Source: JBBATK01 sp046297095
GTDB lineage: Bacteria; Bacteroidota; Ignavibacteria; Kapaibacteriales; NICIL-2
Reading direction: 5' to 3'
DNA length: 64,000 nt
Assembly (NCBI GenBank): GCA_046297095.1
Contig: JBKCNS010000010.1
Coordinates: forward strand, 1-64,000
Shown: piece by piece, positions 41,640-50,790 of the stretch
Layout: every line of letters begins with the position of its first letter
How positions within the stretch are numbered: the first letter of the stretch is position 1
The notes under the pieces: generated by a model
Databases searched by the model: none
Told to the model about the DNA's origin: nothing
What the model saw: the letters and a program-made list of their open reading frames with translations, nothing else
Made by a program: the position numbers and the translations under genes

Positions 41640-43640
41640 CTACACGTCCAGGTTCTTTACATACTGAGCATTGCGCTCAATAAACTCGCGGCGCGGCTCT
41701 ACCTTATCACCCATGAGAGTATCAAAGAGCAATGCGGCTTCAGCTGCGTTCTCCACCGTAACCTGCAATAGAGTGCGTGTCTCGGGATTCATCGTAGTGG
41801 ACCACAATTGCTCAGGATTCATCTCGCCCAATCCTTTAAATCGAGAGATAACTATACCATCTGCTGTTGCGCCCTCCTGCACCGGTTCTTCGTCTTCGAT
41901 GCCCTCCTTCGCGTTCTTTGCTTTGGCTTTCTCTGCTTTCTCTTTTCGAATTCTGGCGATCACTTCATCGCGCTCGGCATCATTGTATGCGTAGTATTCT
42001 TGCTTGCCTTTTTTCAACTTGTACAAAGGCGGCTGCGCAATGTACAACTTGCCCAGCGTGATCAGTTCACGCATGTAATTGAAGAACAAGGTGAGCAACA
42101 AGGTACGAATGTGGGAACCGTCCACATCAGCATCCGCCATGATGATAATCTTGCCGTAGCGTGCTCGGCTTGCGTCGAAATCATCGCCAAAACCTACACC
42201 GATTGCGGTAAGGATAATGCGAATTTCCTCGTTCTCCAGAATCTTGTTCAGGCGGGCCTTGTGAACGTTGAGTGGCTTACCCTTCAACGGCAGAATAGCT
42301 TGGAAGCGACGGTCGCGACCTTGTTTTGCGGAGCCACCTGCAGAGTCTCCCTCCACGATGTAGATCTCGCAATCTTCCGGCGTGCTCAAGGAACAATCGG
42401 CGAGCTTACCCGGCAACATCGACGACTCAAGAGCGTTTTTGCGGCGCACAAGTTCGCGTGATTTCTTTGCAGCAAGTCTGGCTTCGGCAGCAAGAATTGC
42501 TTTCTCCAGAATACGCTTCGCCACAGAGGGATTCGCGTCCAAATGCTGCGTGAGCTGTTCATTCACGATAGCACGAACGATACTCTCTGTTTCACTGTTT
42601 CCAAGTTTTGTTTTGGTCTGACCTTCAAACTGAGGCTCGGCTACCTTCACGGAGATAATGGCTGTTAAGCCCTCCTTGAAGTCGTCGCCGGTCAGCGATA
42701 CCTTGTCCATTTTGTTGGCAGCAGCATAGGTATTCATGGTACGGGTAAATGCCGACCGGAATCCCGACACGTGCGTACCGCCTTCTACCGTGTTGATGTT
42801 GTTTACATACGAGCTGATGCGATCGGTGTAGGTATCGTTGTACTCAAAGCACACATCTACAACCGTCTCGCTGCCGCTTTCGCCGGTAGCTTTACCGCTG
42901 ATCAAGATGGGTTTGATGATAGCCGTAACAGCGCTGTCTACGTATCGTACAAAGTCTACCAATCCACCGCGAAAGGCGAACACTTCTTTTTTGCCATCAC
43001 GTTCATCGGCCAGCTCGATGGTGATCTCGGGATTCAGAAACGCCAATTCGCGCAATCTCTCGGATACCCGCTCAAACTTGAACGTAACTGTAGAGAAAAT
43101 TGAAGCATCCGGGTAGAAGCGTACTTCGGTGCCCGTCTGCTTCGATGTGCCGGCCACAGCCACTGGAGCGGTGGGAACACCAATCTCGTAATCCTGACGG
43201 TAGATCTTACCGTCGCGCTGAATTGTTACTTCGCAACGTGTAGAAAGTGCATTCACGCACGACACTCCTACACCGTGCAAACCGCCCGACACTTTGTAGG
43301 AATTCTTATCGAACTTTCCGCCGGCGTGCAGGGTACACATTACCACTTCCAAGGTAGAAATCTTCTTTACCGGGTGCGGTCCGGTGGGAATTCCGCGGCC
43401 GTCATCACGAACGGAACAAGCGCCGTCCGCATGAAGCGTCACAAAAATGGTGCGGCAAAACCCCGCCAGTGCTTCGTCTATAGAGTTATCTACAACTTCC
43501 TGAATCAAGTGGTGCAATCCGCGTTCGCCCGTATCACCGATGTACATGGCAGGACGTTTACGTACCGCTTCCAATCCTTCAAGGATCTTAATACTGTCTT
43601 CGGTATAACCACTATTTTGTTTTTCTTCTTTCGAAGCCAT
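41640..43640 (-). CDS. gyrB: DNA gyrase subunit B
   Basis: ATPase subunit of DNA gyrase, introduces negative supercoils together with GyrA. The 666 residues show the GHKL ATP site (EVVDNSIDEALAGF, DDGRGIPTG, GGLHGVGVSCVNALS), the transducer domain and the TOPRIM region (VEGDSAGGSAKQGRDRRFQAILPLKGKPLNV split around residue 425-455, and IIMADADVDGSHIRTLLLTLFF), then the C-terminal tail ending RNAQYVKNLDV. Single-copy length is typical of non-enterobacterial GyrB. The ParE alternative is less likely given the tail. A long leader with a TTG-N20-TATCTTTG promoter lies upstream. Confidence 0.95.
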   Translation of the reverse strand: MASKEEKQNSGYTEDSIKILEGLEAVRKRPAMYIGDTGERGLHHLIQEVVDNSIDEALAGFCRTIFVTLHADGACSVRDDGRGIPTGPHPVKKISTLEVVMCTLHAGGKFDKNSYKVSGGLHGVGVSCVNALSTRCEVTIQRDGKIYRQDYEIGVPTAPVAVAGTSKQTGTEVRFYPDASIFSTVTFKFERVSERLRELAFLNPEITIELADERDGKKEVFAFRGGLVDFVRYVDSAVTAIIKPILISGKATGESGSETVVDVCFEYNDTYTDRISSYVNNINTVEGGTHVSGFRSAFTRTMNTYAAANKMDKVSLTGDDFKEGLTAIISVKVAEPQFEGQTKTKLGNSETESIVRAIVNEQLTQHLDANPSVAKRILEKAILAAEARLAAKKSRELVRRKNALESSMLPGKLADCSLSTPEDCEIYIVEGDSAGGSAKQGRDRRFQAILPLKGKPLNVHKARLNKILENEEIRIILTAIGVGFGDDFDASRARYGKIIIMADADVDGSHIRTLLLTLFFNYMRELITLGKLYIAQPPLYKLKKGKQEYYAYNDAERDEVIARIRKEKAEKAKAKNAKEGIEDEEPVQEGATADGIVISRFKGLGEMNPEQLWSTTMNPETRTLLQVTVENAAEAALLFDTLMGDKVEPRREFIERNAQYVKNLDV

Positions 43641-43871
43641 GAGAGTAGAGAGTCAATGACAAAAAATGACCGATCACATCTTCGTGTGACCTACTGCGAA
43701 CGTTTGGGAATTACCATGAAGTCGATGGAGAGTTCCCTCATCCATGATTTCTTGAAAAGTACTCCACTATTGTGTTCGCGGGATCACTGCGCCGGGCTGA
43801 ATGCCGTAGCACGATGAAGCTTAATGATTGGGGGGATTTGGGAGGCCGTACACCGCCCAAAACAACATGTG

Positions 43872-43902
43872 CAAAGATAGGTCAAAAATGCCCCAAAAAC
43901 AA
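43872..43902 (-). promoter_or_regulatory. gyrB: Bacteroidota-type promoter of gyrB (TTG-N20-TATCTTTG)
   Basis: On the minus strand TTG (43902-43900), a 20-bp spacer and TATCTTTG (43879-43872) match the -33/-7 promoter form used by Bacteroidota primary sigma factors. The -7 is 232 bases from the gyrB ATG, implying a long untranslated leader. Confidence 0.5.
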
Positions 43903-43988
43903 GGTTTTATGCGGGTTTTGGGCTCTTTGAAGGGTCTAAAGTTTTCCCCACATTTGGCGGCCACGACGCATTACTGTGCAAAGAAAAA

Positions 43989-44016
43989 GCGCGCACGATT
44001 TCTCATCAGTGCGCGC
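43989..44016 (-). terminator. Intrinsic terminator of hutU
   Basis: GCGCGCAC / GTGCGCGC stem with a 12-base loop, followed on the minus strand by CTTTTTC; 41 bp past the hutU stop. Confidence 0.88.
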
Positions 44017-44057
44017 CTTCATATTCCGTCTACAATGCCGTGCTTTCAAGCTTTGGT

Positions 44058-45704
44058 TTAGGCCATGGGAATACGAATTCCCCATGACGACGCATTCTTC
44101 TGCGCCCTCTCGTATCCGGCATCGGCATGGCGTAATACACCCATAAGAGGATCGTATGTAAGAACCCGCTGCAATCGTGCAGCCGCGGCGTCGGTACCGT
44201 CTGCCACTACTACCATACCGGCGTGCAGAGACAATCCCATACCCACTCCACCTCCCTGATGCAACGATACCCAGGTGGCACCGCCAAGGGTGTTGAGCGC
44301 GAAGTTTAAATACACCCAGTCTGCCACGGCATCGGAGGTATCCAGCATTGCTTCGGTCTCACGATTGGGGCTGGCCACACTTCCGCAGTCCAGGTGGTCT
44401 CTACCAATCACGATGGGAGCTTCTACTTTTCCTTCGCGCACAAGTTTGTTGAACATAGCGCCTGCCAATGCACGCTCTCCGTACCCAAGCCAGCAAATTC
44501 TTGCCGGCAATCCCTGCCACCCAATGTGCTTACGAGCGTTATCAATCCAGCGATGTAAATCATCGTGATTCGGGAACAGCTCTTTCATTGCCTGGTCGGT
44601 GGTATGAATATCGTCCGGATTACCGCTCAAGGCCACCCATCGGAACGGACCACGTCCATCGCAGAATTGCGGACGAATGTATGCGGGCACGAAGCCCGGG
44701 AAATCAAAAGCGTTAGAAACATTGCCATACTCTTTGGCAATTCCGCGAATGTTGTTTCCGTAATCAAACACCTTTGCGCCGCGCTCCTGGAATGCAAGCA
44801 TAGCCGATACGTGCGCTGCTATGGAAGCATAGGACTTTGCCAAATACTCTTGAGCATCTGTTACACGAAGCGTATCTGCTTCTTCCATGGTCATACCCGA
44901 GGGATAGTAACCGTTCAAGGGATCGTGAGCCGATGTTTGATCGGTAACCACATCAGGAATGATATTTCTTTTCAATAGCTCGGGAAGAATCTCTGCTGCA
45001 TTGCCTACCAGACCCACAGATACCGCTGTCTTTGCTTCGGTATGACGACGTATGTGCTCCAAGGCTTCGTCCAGGGAGTGCGCTTTCAGCTGGCAATAGC
45101 CATCGTGAATGCGCTTATCAATTCGCGATTCGTTGATCTCTATACACAGCACCGCAGCTCCTGCGAAATAGGCCGCAAGCGGCTGCGCTCCACCCATTCC
45201 GCCCATGCCTGCGGTAAGCACAAACCGTCCGTGTAACGATCCTCCAAAGTGCTGGCGTCCGCATTCGGCAAAGGTCTCGTAGGTACCCTGCACAATGCCC
45301 TGCGTGCCAATGTAAATCCAGCTTCCGGCTGTCATCTGTCCGTACATCATCAATCCCAGTGCATCAAGGCGGCGAAACTCATCCCAGGTGGCCCACTTGC
45401 CTACCAAGTTCGAATTGGCAATAAGTACGCGAGGAGCATCGGCGTGGGTGCGAACAATGCCCACCGGCTTACCGCTTTGCACCAGCAAGGTGTCGTCTTC
45501 ATTCATCTCGCGCAAGCTCTTGAGAATTGCTTCAAAGCAATCGCGGTTTCGAGCTGCTTTACCGATACCGCCATACACCACCAAGTCTTCCGGGCGTTCG
45601 GCATTATCAGGATCAAGATTGTTTTGGATCATTCTGTAGGCTGCTTCAATCTCCCAATTCTTACAGCTTAAAGTGGTTCCGCGTGGCGACCGTATTGCTT
45701 GCAT
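44058..45704 (-). CDS. hutU: Urocanate hydratase
   Basis: NAD+-dependent second enzyme of histidine degradation, converting urocanate to imidazolone propionate. The 548 residues are the standard length. Family marks: VYGGIGKAARN, the NAD-binding LTAGMGGMGGAQPLAA, SWIYIGTQGIVQGTYETF, FCDGRGPFRWVALSG and the catalytic-Cys region IGRDHLDCGSVASPNRET. No hutH, hutI or hutG gene is adjacent, so the pathway is dispersed or partial. Has its own terminator at 43989. Confidence 0.96.
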   Translation of the reverse strand: MQAIRSPRGTTLSCKNWEIEAAYRMIQNNLDPDNAERPEDLVVYGGIGKAARNRDCFEAILKSLREMNEDDTLLVQSGKPVGIVRTHADAPRVLIANSNLVGKWATWDEFRRLDALGLMMYGQMTAGSWIYIGTQGIVQGTYETFAECGRQHFGGSLHGRFVLTAGMGGMGGAQPLAAYFAGAAVLCIEINESRIDKRIHDGYCQLKAHSLDEALEHIRRHTEAKTAVSVGLVGNAAEILPELLKRNIIPDVVTDQTSAHDPLNGYYPSGMTMEEADTLRVTDAQEYLAKSYASIAAHVSAMLAFQERGAKVFDYGNNIRGIAKEYGNVSNAFDFPGFVPAYIRPQFCDGRGPFRWVALSGNPDDIHTTDQAMKELFPNHDDLHRWIDNARKHIGWQGLPARICWLGYGERALAGAMFNKLVREGKVEAPIVIGRDHLDCGSVASPNRETEAMLDTSDAVADWVYLNFALNTLGGATWVSLHQGGGVGMGLSLHAGMVVVADGTDAAAARLQRVLTYDPLMGVLRHADAGYERAQKNASSWGIRIPMA

Positions 45705-45811
45705 GGTTTCTCCGTTGCGATATGGTTATTCGTAATTATCAACTTGAACTGTAGGGGGTGAATGTACGTGCCTGATGAAGTACCATCCGCCCGCAAGTAT
45801 TGCAGTCAGGG

Positions 45812-46189
45812 CTAGTTCAGCCTGGCCTTTTTGTCTGCCTCGCTGCGCATGTAATCCTCGATGTCATTTTTTCTCAAGGCATTTTTCTCGGCGATTAGGC
45901 GTAACATCTGCCATGTGTAAATTCCGGAATCGTGCTTGTCTTTCCACGTAGCCTGAACGCCATAATTGCCCACAGGTTCCAGCCGCTCAAGTTCATTCAT
46001 TCCGGGAACAAATTGTTTAATTCCAACAAGATACGTGGTTCCCATAATAGTCTCGCCTTTGCATAATGCACAGGGACATTCCTCTCGGAATACTTCCAGC
46101 GTGATGGTAGATGAGAATCCGTCGTCCCACGTCAATGTGAGTAAATTGGGATGAGGCCTGCTGAGCGTGGTGGGTATGTACGAAGGCAT
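45812..46189 (-). CDS. DUF971 (GBBH-like N-terminal domain) protein
   Basis: A 125-residue cytosolic protein made of one DUF971 domain, the fold found at the N-terminus of gamma-butyrobetaine hydroxylases and alone in many bacteria. Visible: LTWDDGFSSTI, the cysteine pair in CPCALCKGE, and NYGVQATWKDKHDSGIYTWQMLRLI near the middle. Stand-alone members have been linked to iron-sulfur cluster handling, but the sequence here does not prove it. Divergent from comF. Confidence 0.85.
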   Translation of the reverse strand: MPSYIPTTLSRPHPNLLTLTWDDGFSSTITLEVFREECPCALCKGETIMGTTYLVGIKQFVPGMNELERLEPVGNYGVQATWKDKHDSGIYTWQMLRLIAEKNALRKNDIEDYMRSEADKKARLN

Positions 46190-46209
46190 AGGTTCGTTTG
46201 ATTTCAGGT

Positions 46210-46284
46210 GGATCGTTGTTGAGAATCGTCGTTGGGAATCGTAGTTGGGAGTCGAAGATGTCAGGCACTCATTCAGGTACTCAT
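46210..46284 (+). repeat. Two families of 12-13 bp tandem repeats between DUF971 and comF
   Basis: GAATCGTCGTTGG (46223-46235) and GAATCGTAGTTGG (46236-46248) are tandem 13-bp copies, with weaker flanking copies. Next to them TCAGGCACTCAT (46261-46272) is followed by TCAGGTACTCAT (46273-46284). Confidence 0.9.
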
Positions 46285-46373
46285 GAAGTTCAATCTTGCT
46301 GCGTACATTGCAATAGCGATTGTACGGCTTTCAGTTCTCTCCATCGTCGCCTCCGCCCGCTCGCCCAGGACGA

Positions 46374-47231
46374 ATGATCAACGAAATTAGTCAGTATTTG
46401 CGAAGCATTTTTACTCCCTTTGCCGATGTGCTCGCGCCCGGGCTTTGCCTAATGTGCGAATTGCCCATTGAAAAGTACCGCCCTGCCACTTCGGCACAGA
46501 TGAATCGTCGCGAAAACAATCATGACAATACAACACACGCGTCGTTGCAAAGCGTGGAAAGGTTCGTGAATTCCGACTACATCTGCCGTGCCTGCCTGTA
46601 CGCGCTACCGCCTTCCCCGCCTTCCCGCGATCTGCTCAATGAACTCATTGAGCGATTTCCCGGGGACAACCTTGCCATTCACGCAGCGCATTCCTGCTTT
46701 GCCGCCAAGGCGTCTGATCACGCCGGCCTGATGAAACTTATACACATACTCAAGTATAACGGCGTGGCTCATATTGGTAGAGATCTGGGGAGACTGCTGG
46801 CGGTTGGCATACAGCGTGAACTTCGTGAACGGGAGCCCGCGGTATTAGTCCACGGCAACTATTCTCCGCAGTCCCTCCACGCCATTATTCCGGTGCCCAT
46901 ACATAAGGCACGAAGGCGCGAGCGCGGGTATAATCAGGCCGAGTGGATTGCTCAGGGAGTGGCAGATGTACTCGATCTTCCCATTCTTTCCACGGCGCTT
47001 GTACGACGCCGTAATCGCGGCTCACAAACCATGCTCTCCGGCAAAGACCGAATGCGCAATGCTGAGTCTGCCTTTGGCCCGGGGCCGCAATCCACCGCTC
47101 TTTATGATAAGCACGTGCTGCTGGTGGACGATGTTCTCACCACAGGATCCACCGTGAACGCAGTGGCTCTTAGCGCGCTGGAATGCGGTGCACGCAGTGT
47201 TAGCGTTGCTACCGTGATTTGCGCTCGATAG
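46374..47231 (+). CDS. comF: ComF-family phosphoribosyltransferase-like protein
   Basis: Competence-associated cytosolic protein of 285 residues. A zinc-finger pair (CLMCELP near 25 and CRACLYALP near 75) is split by an unusually long insert of about 40 polar residues. The core has LMKLIHILKYNG, HAIIPVPIHKARRRERGYNQAEWIA, and the PRPP-binding HVLLVDDVLTTGSTV. AGGA precedes the ATG at 46374, preferred over a TTG at 46320. ComF proteins assist natural transformation in several phyla; other competence genes are not in this window. Confidence 0.92.
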   Translation: MINEISQYLRSIFTPFADVLAPGLCLMCELPIEKYRPATSAQMNRRENNHDNTTHASLQSVERFVNSDYICRACLYALPPSPPSRDLLNELIERFPGDNLAIHAAHSCFAAKASDHAGLMKLIHILKYNGVAHIGRDLGRLLAVGIQRELREREPAVLVHGNYSPQSLHAIIPVPIHKARRRERGYNQAEWIAQGVADVLDLPILSTALVRRRNRGSQTMLSGKDRMRNAESAFGPGPQSTALYDKHVLLVDDVLTTGSTVNAVALSALECGARSVSVATVICAR

Positions 47232-47345
47232 CAAGAGCAGAACGTGTACATCAACACATCTTAAGCCCACCGCTTCCCATCACTAGGCGCATGTCACTTC
47301 AGCACTGCGTCCGTAGATTCGTGCATTACGTTTAACGGAGTTCAC

Positions 47346-48782
47346 ATGAATTCACCTGCCAATCTTCGAAGCCTGGTACAGTCAGTATTGATGGTGTTGC
47401 TGCTGCCCACGGGTCTGTGCATTGCTCAACCTTCCTCGGCCGTGTTTCCCTACGAGCGTTTCGACGACGACGGCGTGCCTGCATCCCGTCATCGTGAACG
47501 CCGCGAGCAAGTTATCGCCAGGCATTCGGCGAAGGCCCTGATCGTGGCACTGAGCGCCGACGTGCGTAACCGCCAAAATGATGTGGACTATGAGTACCGG
47601 CAGAATTCAAACTTTCTGTACCTGAGCGGAGGCACTGAAGCTTCCTGCGCATTGATACTTATACCGGGCGGCACCGTGGTGGATGGTGTTGAGTGTGATG
47701 AAATCTTTTTTGTGCGCCCCCGCGATCCTTCGCGCGAACAATGGACCGGCGTGAGCATGGGTGTTGCGGAAGCAAAAAACGTACTTGGGATGCGCTGTGC
47801 TGTAGAATACAGCCGGCTTGCGCCCCTGCTGGACAGTCTTCTCAAAGGCCGTGATACCTTGTTCCTTGCATCGGGATTGCCAACAGCTTCGTTGCAAAAT
47901 CCCCTACTGCCGTCTCGGCTTTCCGCTGAGCAAGCTCTGCGAGATAAACTTCACGAGAAGTATCCCGACCTGTACATCCGCACAACTCTTCCGGACATGA
48001 GCGCCATGCGCGAGATTAAGGACGAGCATGAGATACGCTTGCTGCAAAAGGCAATCAATGTATCAATCGAAGGTCATCTTGCTACTATTCGCGCAGCCGT
48101 TCCGGGTATCAAAGAATATCAGCTGGAAGCAGTGATGGAACACGGCTTCAAGTATAACGGCGCGGAGGATGTGGGATATCCAAGTATCGTGGGCAGCGGA
48201 TACAACGCATGTATACTGCATTATCAATCGAACAGAAGAACCACACGGCTTGGAGAGCTGGTTCTGGCCGACTGCGGCGCTGAGTATCATGGATACACCG
48301 CCGACATCACCAGAACGTTTCCTGTAAGCGGTTCATTCACGCCCGAGCAACGAGTTATTTACGATATCGTTTTGGAGGCACAGGATTCGGGCATCGCTCG
48401 ATGCCGCGCCGGCAATGCCTTCCGTGCTGCACATCGTGCCGCCATGAGCGTGGTACAGCAGAGACTTTTGGAACGTGGCATCATCAAAGATTCTTCCGAA
48501 GCGTCGAAGTATTTCATGCACGGCACTTCGCATTATCTGGGTTTGGATGTGCACGATGCAGGAACCGGCGGAGCACTGAAGCCGCGCGTGGTTATGACCG
48601 TAGAGCCGGGCATCTATATTCCCCGTGGAAGCGCGTGCGACAAACGTTGGTGGGACATCGGTGTGCGCATTGAAGATGATATTCTTGTTACCGAAGGCGA
48701 CCCCATAAACATGAGCAGCGCGCTACCCAGAAAGTCCGACGAAATTGAAGCGCTGATGAAGAACAACGGGCGCCAAGAGTAA
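47346..48782 (+). CDS. pepP: Secreted Xaa-Pro aminopeptidase (M24B)
   Basis: Metallopeptidase removing an N-terminal residue before proline, 478 residues. Unlike the cytosolic E. coli enzyme it starts with a signal peptide (SLVQSVLMVLLLPTGLCIAQP), so it should act in the periplasm or outside. The aminopeptidase P N-terminal domain has FLYLSGGTEASCALILIP. The pita-bread domain keeps the dinuclear metal ligands: Asp in LADCGAEYHGYTADITRTFP, His in FMHGTSHYLGLDVHD, Glu in TVEPGIYIP and Glu in VRIEDDILV. ACGGAG lies 6 bp before the ATG. No T9SS sorting domain. Confidence 0.93.
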   Translation: MNSPANLRSLVQSVLMVLLLPTGLCIAQPSSAVFPYERFDDDGVPASRHRERREQVIARHSAKALIVALSADVRNRQNDVDYEYRQNSNFLYLSGGTEASCALILIPGGTVVDGVECDEIFFVRPRDPSREQWTGVSMGVAEAKNVLGMRCAVEYSRLAPLLDSLLKGRDTLFLASGLPTASLQNPLLPSRLSAEQALRDKLHEKYPDLYIRTTLPDMSAMREIKDEHEIRLLQKAINVSIEGHLATIRAAVPGIKEYQLEAVMEHGFKYNGAEDVGYPSIVGSGYNACILHYQSNRRTTRLGELVLADCGAEYHGYTADITRTFPVSGSFTPEQRVIYDIVLEAQDSGIARCRAGNAFRAAHRAAMSVVQQRLLERGIIKDSSEASKYFMHGTSHYLGLDVHDAGTGGALKPRVVMTVEPGIYIPRGSACDKRWWDIGVRIEDDILVTEGDPINMSSALPRKSDEIEALMKNNGRQE

Positions 48783-48846
48783 TGGCGAGTGTAGAGCACT
48801 GAACAAGACTCATGGTAAAGACACGAGCACTACGGCATCAACGCGT

Positions 48847-50019
48847 TTAGCGAGACGGATCAGTGGCCGCAAACTCTTGCCTCAATGCATCACCGTGCTC
48901 GTCCAGATGCGGAGGCCGCCGCAGAGTTTGCAGTAAGGAAATATCCGGCGATTGAAACACCGCGCTGCGCAGGCCGTATACGTCATCGCTACTCAGCACC
49001 ACATTCGGTGCATTCTGTGATTGCAACGCACGATCTATAGTTTGAATTCTTCCGGCGGGAATCTTCTTCGTATCAAAGGCCTCGAGCAACTCATCTGCTT
49101 GCATGGACAATATTGCCTCGCGCAATTCCCGGTTCACTTGCTCGCGATGCAGCACGCGATCGTGATTTCGGCGATATTCTACACGCAGGGGAATGTTTAG
49201 CACAGCGCATAGATCACGATACTGCGCATCGGTACCAACAGCCAAGAGAATCTGAACATTATCGGCCGTGGTAAATACCGTACCATACGGCACAATATTC
49301 GGGTGCTCCGAGCCCGCGCGCTGCGGCACAGCCCCCGTGTGCAAGTAGTTCGTGGCTTGATTCACTAGCGAGCTAAGAGCAGTGTCCATCAGCGACACAT
49401 CCACCCTGGTGCCGGTGTTCGTGTGCTCTCGCCGGAACAGCGCCACAAGAATTGCTTGCTTAAGTTGATGCGCAGCAAGTACGTCTATCAGCGCAACCGG
49501 TAGTTTTGTGGCCGGCCCGTTTGAGTCGCCATTGATAGACATCAAGCCGCACTCTGCCTGCACAACGGCGTCGTAGCCCACACGTGTATTCGTGTTTCCA
49601 TAGCCATTCACCGATGCATACACCAGCCGCGGATTGGCGCGGGCACAGCTTTGGTAATCAAGGCCAAACCTCTGTTCGTCTCCGGGTTTCCAGTTGTGAA
49701 TAAACACATCGGCATGACGAAGTATTCCGTGGCACAACTGCAGGTCGGCCTCGCTGTGCATGTTCACGGACACAGACTCTTTACCAAAATTCGCCGACGC
49801 GAAATACGCAGAGATGTCGCTCTGTGCAGACTCGCCGGAACTGCGCCAGCCGCGAGTGCCGTCGCCGTCGGTGGTTGCATTTTCCAGTTTAATTACCCGC
49901 GCGCCAAGCTCGGCAAAGAACTGACCAACCAATGGTCCGGCCAGAACCGACGCGGCCTCTAGCACAACAAGACCGGAGAATGGAGTAGTGGTCGGAGTAA
50001 CGTTCGGAGTATCAGTCAT
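48847..50019 (-). CDS. Family III CoA transferase (CaiB/BaiF)
   Basis: Moves CoA between carboxylic acids; 390 residues. From the ATG at 50019 (good AAGGTG Shine-Dalgarno) a short Thr-Pro-rich head leads into GLVVLEAASVLAGPLVGQFFAELGARVIKLE, cited here by its opening GLVVLEAAS and closing ARVIKLE. Then come LVYASVNGYG, the catalytic-Asp segment VDVSLMDTALSSLVNQ and PNIVPYGTVFTTADN. The Thr-Pro head is encoded by three 12-bp tandem copies. Substrates unknown; the neighbour genes give no hint. Confidence 0.9.
   Translation of the reverse strand: MTDTPNVTPTTTPFSGLVVLEAASVLAGPLVGQFFAELGARVIKLENATTDGDGTRGWRSSGESAQSDISAYFASANFGKESVSVNMHSEADLQLCHGILRHADVFIHNWKPGDEQRFGLDYQSCARANPRLVYASVNGYGNTNTRVGYDAVVQAECGLMSINGDSNGPATKLPVALIDVLAAHQLKQAILVALFRREHTNTGTRVDVSLMDTALSSLVNQATNYLHTGAVPQRAGSEHPNIVPYGTVFTTADNVQILLAVGTDAQYRDLCAVLNIPLRVEYRRNHDRVLHREQVNRELREAILSMQADELLEAFDTKKIPAGRIQTIDRALQSQNAPNVVLSSDDVYGLRSAVFQSPDISLLQTLRRPPHLDEHGDALRQEFAATDPSR
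49982..50017 (+). repeat. 12-bp tandem repeat covering the CoA transferase N-terminus
   Basis: ggagtagtggtc, ggagtaacgttc and ggagtatcagtc occupy 49982-49993, 49994-50005 and 50006-50017. On the coding strand they give the TP-rich residues 2-13, directly after the start codon. Confidence 0.85.
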
Positions 50020-50268
50020 ATTCACCTTTGTAAATCTTTTGCAAACTACACAGAGCACGGGCTGCATGCACGGCGAATAGCGGTACTAACGATCTGAAGA
50101 TGAGAGAAGACATTAAATTATTGCCCCGCTCATGTCCAGTTTGCTAAAAATCGATTTTCGTAACTCCGCTGTTTTCATTGCCGCGAACCGCAAATCGTAC
50201 ACCAGGTGATATGTACTTTCGCGGGTCATTTTCACCAAAGTATTCACCACAATTTCGGGAGTTCGCGT

Positions 50269-50547
50269 ATGCGTACTGTTCTTCGTGCAGCATTGATCAT
50301 GACGATTGCTGCTGCATCCACCACATCTCAAGTATCAGCCACTGCGCTGTCACCTTTGTCTGCAAAGGAGCCGCGTGCCAAGGTTAGTGCTTCATCAAAT
50401 AAAGCAAGCAAGGCAGACCGTGATGCCGAGCGCGAGCGCAAGCGCGCGGAGAAGGCAGCAGCCAAGGCCGAGCGTGCAGCTGCAAAGGCCGCAAAGAAAG
50501 CAGAGAAAGCCGCAGCCAAAGCCGCAAAAAAATCTGTGCGCGGATGA
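50269..50547 (+). CDS. Small exported Ala/Lys-rich protein
   Basis: A 92-residue protein with a signal peptide (TVLRAALIMTIAAASTTSQVSA) and a mature part made almost only of Ala, Lys, Glu and Arg, in heptad-like repeats (AKAERAAAKAAKKAEKAAAK). It should form one long charged helix, very basic, reminiscent of histone H1/Hc1 tails or TolA domain II. I do not recognise a family. The upstream 249 bp faces the CoA transferase gene and a terminator follows at 50678. Function unknown; an envelope spacer or nucleic-acid/LPS-binding role is speculation. Confidence 0.6.
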   Translation: MRTVLRAALIMTIAAASTTSQVSATALSPLSAKEPRAKVSASSNKASKADRDAERERKRAEKAAAKAERAAAKAAKKAEKAAAKAAKKSVRG

Positions 50548-50677
50548 TGTGCCGTCACGGTGCTCGGTAGTTGCCATCAGGACGATGCGACAACAGCGCT
50601 GAAGTAATCGGCGCGAAGCATACAGCCAACGCTGCACCTGTTCTTCACTACCGAAGCCGTGTCTTCTTGTATTTTCG

Positions 50678-50709
50678 AAGCGCCTCCGAGAAATCGGTGG
50701 CGCTTTTCC
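50678..50709 (+). terminator. Intrinsic terminator of the Ala/Lys-rich gene
   Basis: AAGCGCCTCCGA / TCGGTGGCGCTT stem with one mismatch and GAAA loop, followed by TT; 131 bp past the stop and 82 bp before ccmB. Confidence 0.85.
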
Positions 50710-50790
50710 ATTATATGGATGGGTTTGTAAACAAATGCACCGCGCACAGTGGAGAATCGTGCATTCATGGTTCCGTGTTCCAAGCTTTTG

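Larger units (their letters stand above)
43641..44057. other. gyrB leader and hutU 3' region
   Basis: 417 bases without a credible gene. From left to right: about 230 bases of probable gyrB 5' leader, the promoter at 43872-43902, a G/T-rich stretch, and the hutU terminator at 43989-44016. Short open frames on the plus strand here have no recognisable features. Confidence 0.65.

Noticed and set aside
43935..43960. DnaA-box-like sequence (ttttccccaca) near gyrB, possible origin
   Set aside because: Two mismatches to the consensus, only one copy, and no dnaA, dnaN or AT-rich unwinding region nearby.
43828..44061. 77-codon plus-strand frame between gyrB and hutU
   Set aside because: Covers the hutU terminator and the gyrB promoter, and has no recognisable feature.
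50113..50331. 72-codon minus-strand frame overlapping the Ala/Lys-rich gene
   Set aside because: Overlaps a better-supported gene, Cys/Thr-rich without motif, probably a shadow.
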